64,000 bases of DNA from Ruegeria_C sp041537905 (GCF_041537905.1 NZ_JBGRUO010000004.1:1-64000), one strand, 5' to 3'. Counted from the stretch's first letter, positions 9,371 to 18,366 are shown. The notes: generated from the sequence alone by a model not told the origin. Numbers and translations: made by a program.

Positions 9371-10390
9371 TCAACTCAGACTGTCAATCTGGGCGTCGAT
9401 CTTGTCCATCTGCGCCTGCTTTTCCGCATCGGACAGGAAAGACCCGGCAAAGGAGTTGCGCGCCAGAGTCACGATCTCGGCCTCGCTCAGCGCCAGATGA
9501 TCATGCACCGCGCGGTAATTGTCGTTCAGATAGCCCCCGAAATAAGACGGGTCGTCGGAATTCACGGTGACCAGCAACCCGGCATCCAGCGCCTTCTTGA
9601 CCGGGCTGGCGGCGAGGTTGGGGATACCCTTCAGGCGCCAGTTCGAGATCGGGCACATTGTCAACGGCGTCTGCTGGTCCGCGAGACGCCGGATCAGCGC
9701 CGAGTCGTCGAATGCGCGGTTGCCATGATCGACCCGCACCACCTTCAAACTATCCAGCGCACCGCGCACATAGCTGGCATCGCCTTCCTCGCCCGCATGG
9801 GCGACGGGCACGAAGCCCTCGTCGCGGGCGGCCGCAAAAACCCGTTCGAACTTCTCGGGCGGATGCCCACGTTCGGAACTGTCCAGCCCGACCCCGAAGA
9901 TGTGGTCCTTGTGCTTGCAGGCGCAGTCCAGTGCCTCAAAGGCCTGCTCTTCGGGAAGATGGCGCAGGAAGCACATGATGAGCTTCGAGGTGATGCCAAA
10001 TTCGCGCCTAGCCTGCTCAAGCGCCGAAGTGATACCAGCGACGACGGTCTCAAAGGCAACGCCACGATCAGTGTGGGCCTGCGGGTCGAAGAACATCTCG
10101 ACATGGGTCAGCCCGTCCTGCTGCACCCGCATCAGATAGGCCCAGGTCAGATCGTGGAAATCGCGCTCGGTGATCAGAACCGACATGCCAAGGTAATAGA
10201 TGTCGAGGAAATCCTGCAGGCAGTCGAACTGGTAGGCATTGCGCACATCCTCGACCGTTTCATATGGCAGGTCGACCTTGTTGCGCCTGGCCAGTTCCAG
10301 CATCAACTCAGGCTCCAGTGTGCCCTCGATATGCAGATGCAGCTCCGCTTTCGGCAAGGTGTCGATCAGGGCGTTGGCTAGGTCGGTCAT
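9371..10390 (-). CDS. Adenine/adenosine deaminase family protein
   Basis: The 339-residue enzyme belongs to the zinc amidohydrolases that hydrolyse adenine or adenosine to hypoxanthine or inosine plus ammonia. Zn ligands are visible: H18 and H20 in ELHLHIEG, H198 in VAHAGEEGD with catalytic E201, H222 in VRVDHG, and D279/D280 in NSDDPSYF. The CPISNWRLKGI segment resembles the adenine deaminase branch more than true adenosine deaminases (CPTSN), so adenine is the likelier substrate. The start at MTDLANAL was chosen because the open frame upstream overlaps the iolG-like gene and lacks homology. It is divergent from that gene with about 200 bases between. Confidence 0.85.
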   Translation of the reverse strand: MTDLANALIDTLPKAELHLHIEGTLEPELMLELARRNKVDLPYETVEDVRNAYQFDCLQDFLDIYYLGMSVLITERDFHDLTWAYLMRVQQDGLTHVEMFFDPQAHTDRGVAFETVVAGITSALEQARREFGITSKLIMCFLRHLPEEQAFEALDCACKHKDHIFGVGLDSSERGHPPEKFERVFAAARDEGFVPVAHAGEEGDASYVRGALDSLKVVRVDHGNRAFDDSALIRRLADQQTPLTMCPISNWRLKGIPNLAASPVKKALDAGLLVTVNSDDPSYFGGYLNDNYRAVHDHLALSEAEIVTLARNSFAGSFLSDAEKQAQMDKIDAQIDSLS

Positions 10391-10588
10391 CCGGGCCTCC
10401 GGGGCAAAATGGGATTTGTTCAAGGATGAGTCCTCTGCCGCCACCGGGCAAGGGCCGCGGAAGTCATTTGAGCAAATATTCATCCTCGCGTCACAGCAAA
10501 CTTGCGATAACCCCGCGTCGCTGACATCTTCGCGGCAACGCAAGGGTCTGTGCGCTGGTGCGGATCGCGAGAAGAAAAGAGAGACGAC

Positions 10589-11590
10589 ATGAAGGTAAGA
10601 ATGGCCCTGCTTGGCGCAGGGCGCATCGGCAAGGTCCATGCCAAGGCAATTTCGGGCAACGCGGACGCGGTGCTGGTCTCGGTCTCGGATCCGTTTGCAG
10701 AGGCCGCCAATGCGGTGGCCGCCGAGTTCGGCTGTGATCTGCGCAGTATTGACGAGGTCGAAGCCTCTGATGATGTGGATGCCGTGGTCATCTGCACACC
10801 GACCAACACCCATGCCGATCTGATCGAGCGGTTCGCCCATGCGGGCAAGGCGATTTTCTGTGAAAAGCCGATCGATCTGGATATTGCCCGCGTGCGCGCC
10901 TGCCTTGCTACGGTGGATGAGACCGGCGCAAAGCTGATGCTGGGCTTCAACCGGCGCTTCGACCCGCATTTCTCTGCGGTCAAAGCTGCGATTGCCGAAG
11001 GCCAGATTGGCGCGGTGGAACAGATCACCATCACCTCACGCGATCCCGGCCTGCCGCCGATGGAGTATATCGACGTCTCGGGCGGCATTTTCCGCGACAT
11101 GACCATTCATGATTTCGACATTGCGCGGTTCCTGCTGGATGAAGAAGTCGAGACGGTTCAGGCGACCGGGTCGGTGCTGGTCGACGCGGAAGTTGCCGAT
11201 CATGGTGATTTCGATACCGCCATGGTCATGCTGCGCACAGCCAGCGGCAAACAATGCACGATCCTGAATTCCCGCCGCGCGAACTACGGTTACGACCAGC
11301 GGATCGAGGTACATGGTTCGACCGCCATGGTCTCGGCCGAGAACCAGCGACCGGTCTCGATCGAGATCGCCAATAGCACCGGCTATACCCGCCCGCCGCT
11401 GCATGATTTCTTCATGACGCGGTATACCGAGGCCTACGCCGCCGAAATCTCGGGCTTCATCGCTACGATCCGCGATGGCGCACCGGTCTCGCCCTCGGGC
11501 GAGGACGGGCTGAAAGCGCTGGCACTGGCCGAAGCTGCGCTGAAATCCGTGGCCGAGGGTCGCAGCGTCAAGATCTCCGAGATCACTTGA
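10589..11590 (+). CDS. iolG: Inositol 2-dehydrogenase (Gfo/Idh/MocA family)
   Basis: The 333-residue enzyme would oxidise myo-inositol to 2-keto-myo-inositol with NAD+. It has an N-terminal Rossmann motif (LLGAGRIGKVHAKAI, about residues 6-20), the family motif EKPIDLD with the conserved Lys near residue 93, and the GFNRRFDPHF segment typical of inositol dehydrogenases. The chosen ATG follows AGAAAAGAGAG; an earlier in-frame ATG at 10550 has no family match. iolB follows after 22 bases, which supports an inositol role. The rest of the iol pathway is not in the window. Confidence 0.87.
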   Translation: MKVRMALLGAGRIGKVHAKAISGNADAVLVSVSDPFAEAANAVAAEFGCDLRSIDEVEASDDVDAVVICTPTNTHADLIERFAHAGKAIFCEKPIDLDIARVRACLATVDETGAKLMLGFNRRFDPHFSAVKAAIAEGQIGAVEQITITSRDPGLPPMEYIDVSGGIFRDMTIHDFDIARFLLDEEVETVQATGSVLVDAEVADHGDFDTAMVMLRTASGKQCTILNSRRANYGYDQRIEVHGSTAMVSAENQRPVSIEIANSTGYTRPPLHDFFMTRYTEAYAAEISGFIATIRDGAPVSPSGEDGLKALALAEAALKSVAEGRSVKISEIT

Positions 11591-11612
11591 GGCACCCAAT
11601 GGGAGACACATC

Positions 11613-12440
11613 TTGAAAAGTGATTTGCTGCGAAAGCCCTCCGGGACCTCAGGCAAGGTGCATGACATCACGCCCGGCAGCGCGCGCGGCCCGCAAAGCC
11701 CCGATTGGGCCTATGTGGGATTTGGCCTCTATCATCTGAAAGCGGGCGAGCGGGTGTCAGAGCCGACCGGAGACCGCGAGACCATTCTGGTTCTGGTCGA
11801 AGGCAGGGCGCAGATCGCCTGCAACAGTCTCGATTTCGGCGAGATGGGTGACCGGATGAACGTGTTCGAGAAAACCCCGCCCCATTGCGCCTATATCCCC
11901 GATGACGATCACTGGTCCGCCACGGCGACAAGTGATTGCGTGTTGGCGGTCTGCACCGCCCCGGGCCACGGCACCCATCCGGCACAGCGGCTCGGTCCCG
12001 AGGGCATCACCCTGACCCCGCGCGGCAAAGGCCAGAACACCCGCCATATCAACAACATCGCGATGGAAGACCGCGATGTCGCCGGCAGCCTGCTGGTGAC
12101 CGAAGTGTTCACGCCGGACGGCAACTGGTCCAGCTATCCCTGCCACCGCCACGACGAAGACAACTTTCCCGACATGACCTATCTGGAAGAGACCTATTAT
12201 CACCGCCTCAACCCCGGTCAGGGCTTTGGCATCCAGCGCGTCTATACCGAGGATGGATCGCTGGACGAGACCATGGCGGTCAAGGATGGCGATGTGGTTC
12301 TGGTGCCCAAAGGGCATCACCCCTGCGGCGCGCCTTACGGGTATGAGATGTACTACCTGAACGTGATGGCCGGACCGCTGCGCAAATGGCGGTTCAAGAA
12401 TGATCCCGATCACGATTGGATCGCACAACGTGATGCCTGA
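11613..12440 (+). CDS. iolB: 5-deoxy-glucuronate isomerase
   Basis: The 275-residue bicupin enzyme converts 5-deoxy-glucuronate to 5-dehydro-2-deoxy-gluconate in inositol catabolism. Recognisable segments are the N-terminal GFGLYHLKAGE, and in the second cupin the metal-binding PCHRHDEDN (near residue 174) and the VPKGHHPCGAPYGYEMYYLNVMAG region. The start codon is TTG, eight bases after a GGGAG ribosome site. It is in the same transcription unit as iolG. Length is normal for the family. Confidence 0.93.
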   Translation: MKSDLLRKPSGTSGKVHDITPGSARGPQSPDWAYVGFGLYHLKAGERVSEPTGDRETILVLVEGRAQIACNSLDFGEMGDRMNVFEKTPPHCAYIPDDDHWSATATSDCVLAVCTAPGHGTHPAQRLGPEGITLTPRGKGQNTRHINNIAMEDRDVAGSLLVTEVFTPDGNWSSYPCHRHDEDNFPDMTYLEETYYHRLNPGQGFGIQRVYTEDGSLDETMAVKDGDVVLVPKGHHPCGAPYGYEMYYLNVMAGPLRKWRFKNDPDHDWIAQRDA

Positions 12441-12484
12441 CGCTTGCGCCCGGCAATTGCTTTACCGCAGCCAGAGATATGCTG

Positions 12485-12922
12485 TCATTCGCTGTTGCGG
12501 TCGTCGAGCTCGTTCAAGAGATCCAGCAGCATCTCGTATTTCTCCGCGCCCAACCGCGCGCGGGTGGCCTCAAGCAATGCGATGCTCTTGTCGAGATTGT
12601 CATTGATGATCTTTTCGCCCGCGTTCGTGACGCCCACGATCTGACGGCGTCGGTCGGTTTGGTCGGTTTCGCGCTCGATTAACCCCTTGCCTTCGAGGTT
12701 TTGCAGGATGCGCGTCAGGCTGGGCAGCAGCAGGCAGGCCTTGTCGGCAATCCGGGTCGGGTCTTGCGGGCCATCCTCTTTCAACACCCGCAGCACGCGC
12801 CATTGCTGTTCGGTGATCCCCACATCGGCCAGCATCGCACGCACCGGGCCCATCACCTGCTCGCGCGCCCGCAGCAGCGCGATGGGAAGAGAACGGGAGG
12901 TACGTGGCAAAGTCTTGGTCAT
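12485..12922 (-). CDS. MarR-family regulator (HpaR-like)
   Basis: The 145-residue protein has a winged-helix core (ITEQQWRVLRVLKEDGPQDPTRIADKACLLLPSLTRILQNLEGKGLIERETDQTDRRRQ, about residues 36-95) with the DxR wing (DQTDRR). The LLLPSLTRIL recognition helix is characteristic of HpaR, which controls homoprotocatechuate degradation. The divergently encoded HpaI-type aldolase supports this. It probably represses the aldolase gene and itself from the shared intergenic region and responds to an aromatic acid, but the ligand is not shown by the sequence. Confidence 0.85.
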   Translation of the reverse strand: MTKTLPRTSRSLPIALLRAREQVMGPVRAMLADVGITEQQWRVLRVLKEDGPQDPTRIADKACLLLPSLTRILQNLEGKGLIERETDQTDRRRQIVGVTNAGEKIINDNLDKSIALLEATRARLGAEKYEMLLDLLNELDDRNSE

Positions 12923-12978
12923 GTCCCACTGTCACCCAAAGCGCCGTAGGCTGCAACCACAGAGGGGTAAGCATATGA

Positions 12979-12996
12979 CGATTAAATGACAAATCG
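12979..12996. promoter_or_regulatory. Possible MarR operator
   Basis: The inverted repeat CGATT-N8-AATCG lies in the 136-base region between the divergent marR and hpaI-type genes. Length and AT-rich centre fit MarR operators. Binding is inferred. Confidence 0.35.
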
Positions 12997-13058
12997 CTTG
13001 CAATCCCCGCATCAGATCGCGTTTTGTCGGGGCGCTTGGGGCAAAGGGAGACGGGACA

Positions 13059-13826
13059 ATGCCAGCACCAAAAAACACATTCAAGCAGGCTCTGAAACAG
13101 GGCAAACGGCAGATTGGCTGCTGGCTCAGCTTTGCCGAAGAAGTGACGGCAGAGGTAATGGGAACGACCGGGTTCGACTGGCTGGTGATCGATGGCGAAC
13201 ACGCCGCCAACGATATCCGCTCGATCCGCGCCCAACTGATGGCGCTGGAGGCCAGCGCGTCGCATCCGGTGGTCCGGGTGCCCATCGGTGAGACCTGGAT
13301 CATCAAGCAGGTGCTGGATGCCGGGGCGCAAACCGTGCTGGTCCCGATGGTCGACAGCGCCGAACAGGCGCGCGAGCTGGTCCGCGCCGTGACCTATCCG
13401 CCAAGCGGCACGCGTGGCGTTGGTGCCGCGGCGGCGCGCGCGACGCGGTATGGCGAGATCACCGATTACGTCAAAACCGCCGGAGACGAGATCTGCCTGC
13501 TGGTTCAGGTCGAGAGCCGCGCGGGCATCGCGGCGCTGGACGACATTCTGGCCGTTGAGGGCATCGACGGTGTCTTTATCGGCCCGGCGGACCTGTCGAC
13601 CGATATGGGGCTGCATGGCAACAGCGCCGACCCCGAAGTGCGCGCGCTGATTGCCGACGCGATCACCCGTATCAAGGCATCCGGCAAGGCGCCGGGCTGC
13701 CTCGGCGTGACCGACGAGGCGGTGCAGGCCTATCTGGATATGGGCACGCAATTCATGGCCGTGGGGCTCGACGTGGTTCTGCTGGCGCAGGCGGCGCGCG
13801 CAAAGGCGCGGCAATGGCTCAGCTGA
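13059..13826 (+). CDS. hpaI: HpcH/HpaI family class II aldolase
   Basis: The 255-residue protein belongs to the metal-dependent aldolases that cleave 2,4-dihydroxyhept-2-ene-1,7-dioate to pyruvate and succinate semialdehyde. It shows DWLVIDGEHA (catalytic His), the RVPIGETWIIKQVLDAGAQTVLVPM segment, VQVESRAGI (metal-binding Glu) and GVFIGPADLSTDMG (metal-binding Asp). The family is promiscuous and related members act on 2-keto-3-deoxy sugars, so the in vivo substrate may differ. Other hpa genes are absent from the window. Its last eight bases overlap the end of the convergent DUF3095 gene. Confidence 0.85.
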   Translation: MPAPKNTFKQALKQGKRQIGCWLSFAEEVTAEVMGTTGFDWLVIDGEHAANDIRSIRAQLMALEASASHPVVRVPIGETWIIKQVLDAGAQTVLVPMVDSAEQARELVRAVTYPPSGTRGVGAAAARATRYGEITDYVKTAGDEICLLVQVESRAGIAALDDILAVEGIDGVFIGPADLSTDMGLHGNSADPEVRALIADAITRIKASGKAPGCLGVTDEAVQAYLDMGTQFMAVGLDVVLLAQAARAKARQWLS

Positions 13827-14976
13827 TCGTGGATTTGATCTGCTCGGCGGCGCGCGCATAGCCGCCCGAGGCGCCGTCCACCAGATGGATATGATCGTCG
13901 CGGACCACCGAGGGCACAAAGCAGGTGGTCATCGCTTCGTCCTGCTCGAACAGGCCAAAGCGCAGGATGCCCCTGCCTTCGGCCGCTTCAAGGATCTGAC
14001 GCAGGCGCTCCACCGTCGCGGCATCGCAATCCAGCGTCATTTTCAGCCCGTCATCGAATTTCCTGAAATCGGCGTTGTTAGTGACCATATCGGCGTAATG
14101 GACCGGGTCGAACTCCCCCGCTTTCACACCGGTCTTGAAGAAGAACCATGCGATCAGATTGCCAACCAGAAGCTCTGCCTTGCGCCGCAGCAGCGACCGG
14201 CCCCCGCGCGACACGTGCGCCTCAAGCGCGAGGCCCGGTGGCGGCCAGCGCACACCGGGACCGCCCAGCGGCAACGGATGCCCGCCACGGCTGAGCGTTT
14301 CGACCACCGCCACGATCTGCCGGGTCACGGCGGCGAAATCGCCCGGCGCGGTCTCTGGACAGGGCTGGATCACCACCGACAGGATCGTGCCGTTGCGCGC
14401 GGGTGCATTGTTCCAGCGGCAGGACAATCCGGTCAGGTCAGGCTGCGCACCGGGATCGGCCAGCGGGATGGCGTTCATACCCTCCTTCATCCGCGCCTCT
14501 GCCCAGGACAGGCCACCGCCCCCGAACATCGCATAATCAACCCCTGTCGAGGCCTGATACCGCGAGACCACGACATCCAGCCCTGCCTCTCTGATCTCGC
14601 CAATCGGGAATTGGGCTGCCCGCAATTCCAGTCCGAACTCCTCTTCCGCCCAACGCCGCATGACGCCAAGTACGGCGCGGCTGGTTTCGGAAAACTCAGG
14701 AGGGACCGCAAAGCTCGCCCCGTCGCCCCCAAACACATAGGGGAAGGCATGCCCGCCGCCGGCATTGATCTGGGACGAGATCACCGCCGCCCCGACCATA
14801 TTCACCATTTTGTAACGCCCCTCGGCGATATGGCGGGTCGATCCGACGATATCCGCGGTGCCGATCTGCCAGCCATCGGGCAAGGATGTGTAGTTTGCGA
14901 GGTCGGTCAGGTCAGCAAAACGGCTGATCAGGGGCAGTCCTGCGAAATAGTCACTGCTTGAAATGTGCTGATCCAT
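13819..14976 (-). CDS. DUF3095 family protein (adenylate-cyclase-like fold)
   Basis: The 385-residue protein matches DUF3095: LPDGWQIGTADIVGSTRHIAEGRYKMVNMVGAAVI (about residues 29-63) followed by FPYVFGGDGASFAVP near residue 80. The spacing of ADIVGSTR and GGDGASF resembles the two metal-binding stretches of class III nucleotide cyclases, so a nucleotide-related activity is possible, but no product is established. The start at MDQHISS is preferred because the longer open frame runs through the divergent glycosyltransferase promoter. It is monocistronic and divergent from lpcC. Confidence 0.8.
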   Translation of the reverse strand: MDQHISSSDYFAGLPLISRFADLTDLANYTSLPDGWQIGTADIVGSTRHIAEGRYKMVNMVGAAVISSQINAGGGHAFPYVFGGDGASFAVPPEFSETSRAVLGVMRRWAEEEFGLELRAAQFPIGEIREAGLDVVVSRYQASTGVDYAMFGGGGLSWAEARMKEGMNAIPLADPGAQPDLTGLSCRWNNAPARNGTILSVVIQPCPETAPGDFAAVTRQIVAVVETLSRGGHPLPLGGPGVRWPPPGLALEAHVSRGGRSLLRRKAELLVGNLIAWFFFKTGVKAGEFDPVHYADMVTNNADFRKFDDGLKMTLDCDAATVERLRQILEAAEGRGILRFGLFEQDEAMTTCFVPSVVRDDHIHLVDGASGGYARAAEQIKSTIS

Positions 14977-15113
14977 AACCTGAACATACAATCTAAACCA
15001 ATTGAAACACCCATGGAAACCTGCTGGTGTCTTGAGATATACGGCATGCCATGCCGCCCGGATCACATTCGCGGTCCAGACGGGGTGCGGATGCACCCGC
15101 CGCCAAAGGATAT

Positions 15114-16160
15114 ATGTCACTGATGCAGGACCTGCGCGTCATCGCCCCAAATCTCAAGCGCAGGCTGTCCGGCGTGACCACAACCGTGATCCGTCTGGTG
15201 CCACTGCAAAGCCAGTGGATCGGGATCGCCGCAACCGGGCCAGGCCTGCCGCCCGAAGTGCCGCATATCCCGCTGATCAAAGTGCCATTCCTGTCGCGCA
15301 GGCTGTCGCGGGTCTGGCACGCAAGGCGCAATACCGAGATGGTCATGGGGCTGTTCCTGAAACATGTCCTGCGCTGCAACTTCAAACTGCTCTTTACGTC
15401 TGCCGCGCAGCGAGATCATTCCGGCTATACCAAATGGCTGATCTCAAAGATGGACGGGCTGATCGCAACCTCACCGCAGGCCGCCTCGTTTCTCGAACAT
15501 CCAGCAAGGGTCATCATGCACGGCGTCAATACAGAGCTGTTTCATCCCGCCGAGGACAAAGCCGCGCTGCGCCACGAGTTGAACCTGCCCGAGGGGCTGC
15601 TGATCGGCTGTTTCGGGCGGATCAGGCCGCAAAAGGGCGTTGACCTGCTGGTGGACGCGGCGGTGGACCTGCTGCCGTCCCGACCCGATATCCATATCGT
15701 CTTTACCGGGCGCGCCACCTCAGAGTTCGAAGCCTTTCAAGCCGAACAGGAACAGAAGCTGGCCGCAGCGGGGATCGCTTACCGTGTGCGCTTTCTGGGT
15801 GAGCGTCCGTGGGACGAGATCGTCAGGACCTACCGCGCGCTTGACCTCTTCGTCGCCCCAGCCCGGCATGAGGGCTTTGGCCTGACCCCGCTTGAGGCGA
15901 TGGCTTCGGGCGTGCCTGCGGTGGCCTGCCATGATGTCGGGGCCTTCAGCGCCCAGATCGTTGATGGCAAAACCGGGCGGCTCGCCGAAAAGGACAATGC
16001 AGATGCGCTGACCGAGGCGCTGCGTCAAATGATCGACGACCGCGCAGCTCTGGCAAGCGCGGGGATAGCCGCCCGCGAACATGTGGAATCAAACTTCGCC
16101 ATCGAAAGCGAGGCGCGCGCCATTATCGAGGTCTATCGCGGCCTGCTCGGCGAAACGTGA
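15114..16160 (+). CDS. lpcC: Glycosyltransferase family 4, LPS core mannosyltransferase-like
   Basis: The 348-residue protein is a GT4 (GT-B fold) enzyme. The N-terminus (MQDLRVIAPNLKRRLSGVT) is the LpcC signature seen in rhizobial core mannosyltransferases. The C-terminal half carries GCFGRIRPQKGVDLLVDA (near residue 165) and the E-x7-E donor-site motif EGFGLTPLEAMASGVPAVA (near residue 255). It would transfer a hexose from a nucleotide sugar to the LPS core at the inner membrane. The ATG at 15114 follows AAAGGA only three bases away; a second ATG at 15123 matches homologues better and may be the real start. Confidence 0.82.
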   Translation: MSLMQDLRVIAPNLKRRLSGVTTTVIRLVPLQSQWIGIAATGPGLPPEVPHIPLIKVPFLSRRLSRVWHARRNTEMVMGLFLKHVLRCNFKLLFTSAAQRDHSGYTKWLISKMDGLIATSPQAASFLEHPARVIMHGVNTELFHPAEDKAALRHELNLPEGLLIGCFGRIRPQKGVDLLVDAAVDLLPSRPDIHIVFTGRATSEFEAFQAEQEQKLAAAGIAYRVRFLGERPWDEIVRTYRALDLFVAPARHEGFGLTPLEAMASGVPAVACHDVGAFSAQIVDGKTGRLAEKDNADALTEALRQMIDDRAALASAGIAAREHVESNFAIESEARAIIEVYRGLLGET

Positions 16161-16271
16161 CCACAAACCGGCACAAACGTCACGTGATCTGTCCATTATC
16201 CCGCTATTGCCTCTTTTTTCTCGCGATGAACACGGCTATGTAGCCGCGTCCTTAATCCAGGAGACAATAAG

Positions 16272-17294
16272 ATGGGCTATCGCGTCGTTGTCGTCGGCGC
16301 CACGGGTAACGTGGGCCGCGAAATGCTGAACATTCTGGCTGAACGCCAGTTCCCCGTGGACGAACTTGCCGCGCTGGCAAGCCGCCGTTCGCTGGGCACC
16401 GAAGTCAGCTTTGGCGACAAGACATTGACAACCCAGGATCTGGCCAATTTCGATTTCACCGGCTGGGACATGGCGCTGTTTGCCGTGGGCTCTGCCGCGA
16501 CCAAGGATTACGCGCCCAAGGCAGCCGCCGCTGGTTGTGTGGTGATCGACAACTCGTCGCTCTACCGCTACGACCCGGATATCCCGCTGATCGTGCCCGA
16601 GTGCAATCCGCAGGCGATCCACGGCTATGCCAAGAAGAACATCATCGCCAACCCCAACTGCTCGACCGCGCAGATGGTGGTGGCGCTGAAGCCGCTGCAT
16701 GACCGCGCCAAGATCAAGCGTGTCGTCGTCTCGACCTACCAGTCGGTGTCCGGCGCGGGCAAGGACGGCATGGACGAGCTTTGGGATCAGACCAAGGCGG
16801 TATACAACCCGACCTCGGAACATCCGCCCAAGACCTTCCAGAAGCAGATCGCCTTCAACGTCATTCCCCATATCGACACCTTCATGGAAGACGGTTCGAC
16901 CAAGGAAGAATGGAAGATGGTCGCCGAAACCAAGAAGATCGTGGACCCGGCGATCAAGGTCACCGCGACCTGCGTACGGGTGCCGGTCTTTGTCGGCCAT
17001 TCGGAATCGGTGAATATCGAGTTCGAGGATTTCCTCGACGAGGACGAAGCCCGCGATATCCTGCGCGAGGCACCGGGCGTGATGGTGATCGACAAGCGCG
17101 AGGCTGGCGGCTACGTCACGCCGGTGGAATGCGTCGGCGATTTCGCCACCTTCATCAGCCGTATCCGGCAGGATTCAACGATCGACAACGGGCTGAACCT
17201 GTGGTGCGTCAGCGACAACCTGCGCAAGGGCGCCGCCCTGAACGCAGTTCAGATCGCCGAATTGCTGGGCCGTGAGGTTCTCAAGAAGGGCTGA
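16272..17294 (+). CDS. asd: Aspartate-semialdehyde dehydrogenase
   Basis: The 340-residue enzyme reduces aspartyl phosphate to aspartate semialdehyde with NADPH, a branch step to lysine, threonine, methionine and diaminopimelate. Visible features are the NADP-binding VVGATGNVGREML (residues 6-18), the catalytic Cys in ANPNCSTAQMV (near residue 130) and the substrate-binding segment RVPVFVGHSESVNIEFE with its His. The ATG follows CAGGAGA. It is followed by a strong terminator and stands as a single gene. Confidence 0.97.
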   Translation: MGYRVVVVGATGNVGREMLNILAERQFPVDELAALASRRSLGTEVSFGDKTLTTQDLANFDFTGWDMALFAVGSAATKDYAPKAAAAGCVVIDNSSLYRYDPDIPLIVPECNPQAIHGYAKKNIIANPNCSTAQMVVALKPLHDRAKIKRVVVSTYQSVSGAGKDGMDELWDQTKAVYNPTSEHPPKTFQKQIAFNVIPHIDTFMEDGSTKEEWKMVAETKKIVDPAIKVTATCVRVPVFVGHSESVNIEFEDFLDEDEARDILREAPGVMVIDKREAGGYVTPVECVGDFATFISRIRQDSTIDNGLNLWCVSDNLRKGAALNAVQIAELLGREVLKKG

Positions 17295-17322
17295 ACCCCT
17301 TAGAATTTAATGTCAATTTGAG

Positions 17323-17364
17323 ACACCGCTCGATCTAAATCGGATCGGGCGGTGTTTTGTTTTC
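17323..17364 (+). terminator. Terminator after asd
   Basis: The stem ACACCGC / GCGGTGT, extended by TCGATC / GATCGG, is followed by TTTTGTTTTC. It lies 28 bases beyond the asd stop codon. Confidence 0.85.
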
Positions 17365-17506
17365 ATCCCGGCGGCCCCCTGCACAGGTGCAACCGACGCG
17401 CGAGGCGAGGGTGAAGCGATTCGGTTTCTTGTATTAAGCGCGAACAAAATACTGCCCGAGTCTCAAAATCATGGCGATCTCGCGACCAGATTGCGAACAG
17501 AGATAG

Positions 17507-17521
17507 TTAATTTCCCGTTAA
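17507..17521 (+). promoter_or_regulatory. Perfect CtrA-type box upstream of small genes
   Basis: TTAA-TTTCCCG-TTAA matches the CtrA consensus TTAA-N7-TTAA exactly. It lies 106 bases upstream of the first of three small genes. In Rhodobacterales CtrA controls motility and gene-transfer-agent genes. Binding is inferred from the motif. Confidence 0.6.
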
Positions 17522-17626
17522 AAGTGTGATTTACCACATTTCCGCCACGAAATTGCACGATTCCGGGCAGATTTCGCCCGAACCATGAGGCCATAGACGA
17601 CAAAAACCGAACAAAGGAGATGGCGG

Positions 17627-17863
17627 ATGGCTCCCAACGCGCTCTCTCGTAGTACCGGTAAAGTTGCGGCGCGGGTTATGCGCATTGAAAATTCCACAGC
17701 AGGTGACAGCCGCCAGCGGCTTCCGGATTTGACACAGTCCGAGCTCGAAAAGCTGTTCAATCAAGCCCACCGGCTGGAGCCCAACAAACACGCAAAACGC
17801 GATGAAACCCCGAGCAGTCCCAAACCGTCCGCGCAAACCCTCACACCGAACCAACCGGACTGA
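17627..17863 (+). CDS. Small basic protein of unknown function
   Basis: The 78-residue protein has a helical middle (LPDLTQSELEKLFNQAHRLE, about residues 32-51) and a Pro/Ser/Lys-rich tail likely to be disordered. It has an AAAGGAG ribosome site seven bases before the ATG, which supports expression. Two other small genes follow on the same strand. No family was recognised. A CtrA-type box stands upstream. Confidence 0.7.
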   Translation: MAPNALSRSTGKVAARVMRIENSTAGDSRQRLPDLTQSELEKLFNQAHRLEPNKHAKRDETPSSPKPSAQTLTPNQPD

Positions 17864-17909
17864 GCCGCAACCAGATCGGGACAGAGCCTGATCAAAGGGG
17901 AATTAGACC

Positions 17910-18089
17910 ATGACCAATGTAATCGCCCTCACCGCCACCACATCCACCGCGCCTAAAACATCGCAGCCCCACCACTCCGACAATATCGTTTCGATCGAGG
18001 ACTGGCGCACCCGCCCCCATCCGGTGCGCACACCAAATGGCGTATTCTTCGTCACCAACATGTGGGGACATTCGGGCGACGCTGCCTGA
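17910..18089 (+). CDS. Small protein, 59 residues, unknown function
   Basis: This short gene encodes a protein with a Thr/Ala-rich start (MTNVIALTATTS) and a compact C-terminal part (IVSIEDWRTRPHPVRTPNGVFFVTNMWGHSG split over residues 27-57). The ATG follows AAGGGGAATTAGACC. The aromatic- and Gly-rich second half looks like a folded motif. It begins 46 bases after the preceding small gene and 52 bases precede the next. No family was recognised. Confidence 0.65.
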   Translation: MTNVIALTATTSTAPKTSQPHHSDNIVSIEDWRTRPHPVRTPNGVFFVTNMWGHSGDAA

Positions 18090-18141
18090 TCTAATTTCCT
18101 CGATCACTTTTTACATCTTCGCCCCCAGCCAAGGAATGACC

Positions 18142-18333
18142 ATGACACAATCGTTTCTCGAAACCGCCCGCGCCAACCGCCTGTCCGCTCTTGCCCACCT
18201 GAAGCGCACCCGCCAGAACACGTCCCGCAGCGAGCATATCCTGAGCTTCGCGGAACGTCGCGCCGAGCGCATGCCACCGCTGGTCTTCACCTCGTGCCGC
18301 AGCAAACCCGCCGAGACAGCTTTGGCAGCCTGA
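18142..18333 (+). CDS. Small basic protein, 63 residues, unknown function
   Basis: The protein is Arg-rich and mostly helical (MTQSFLETARANRLSALAHL then KRTRQNTSRSEHIL and FAERRAERMPP). The ATG at 18142 has AAGGA six bases upstream; an ATG two codons earlier is too close to that site. It ends the group of three small genes and is followed by a terminator. Its basic character suggests nucleic-acid or membrane contact, which is speculation. Confidence 0.65.
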   Translation: MTQSFLETARANRLSALAHLKRTRQNTSRSEHILSFAERRAERMPPLVFTSCRSKPAETALAA

Positions 18334-18366
18334 CCCCTACACTTCGATCAACAGCCCCCGGTGGCG

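Noticed and set aside
9278..10381. Plus-strand 367-codon open frame
   Set aside because: It is antisense to the adenine deaminase gene, whose zinc motifs and homology are clear.
12600..13919. 439-codon minus-strand frame over hpaI and marR
   Set aside because: It runs antisense to the HpaI-type aldolase and out of frame with the MarR gene; no family resemblance.
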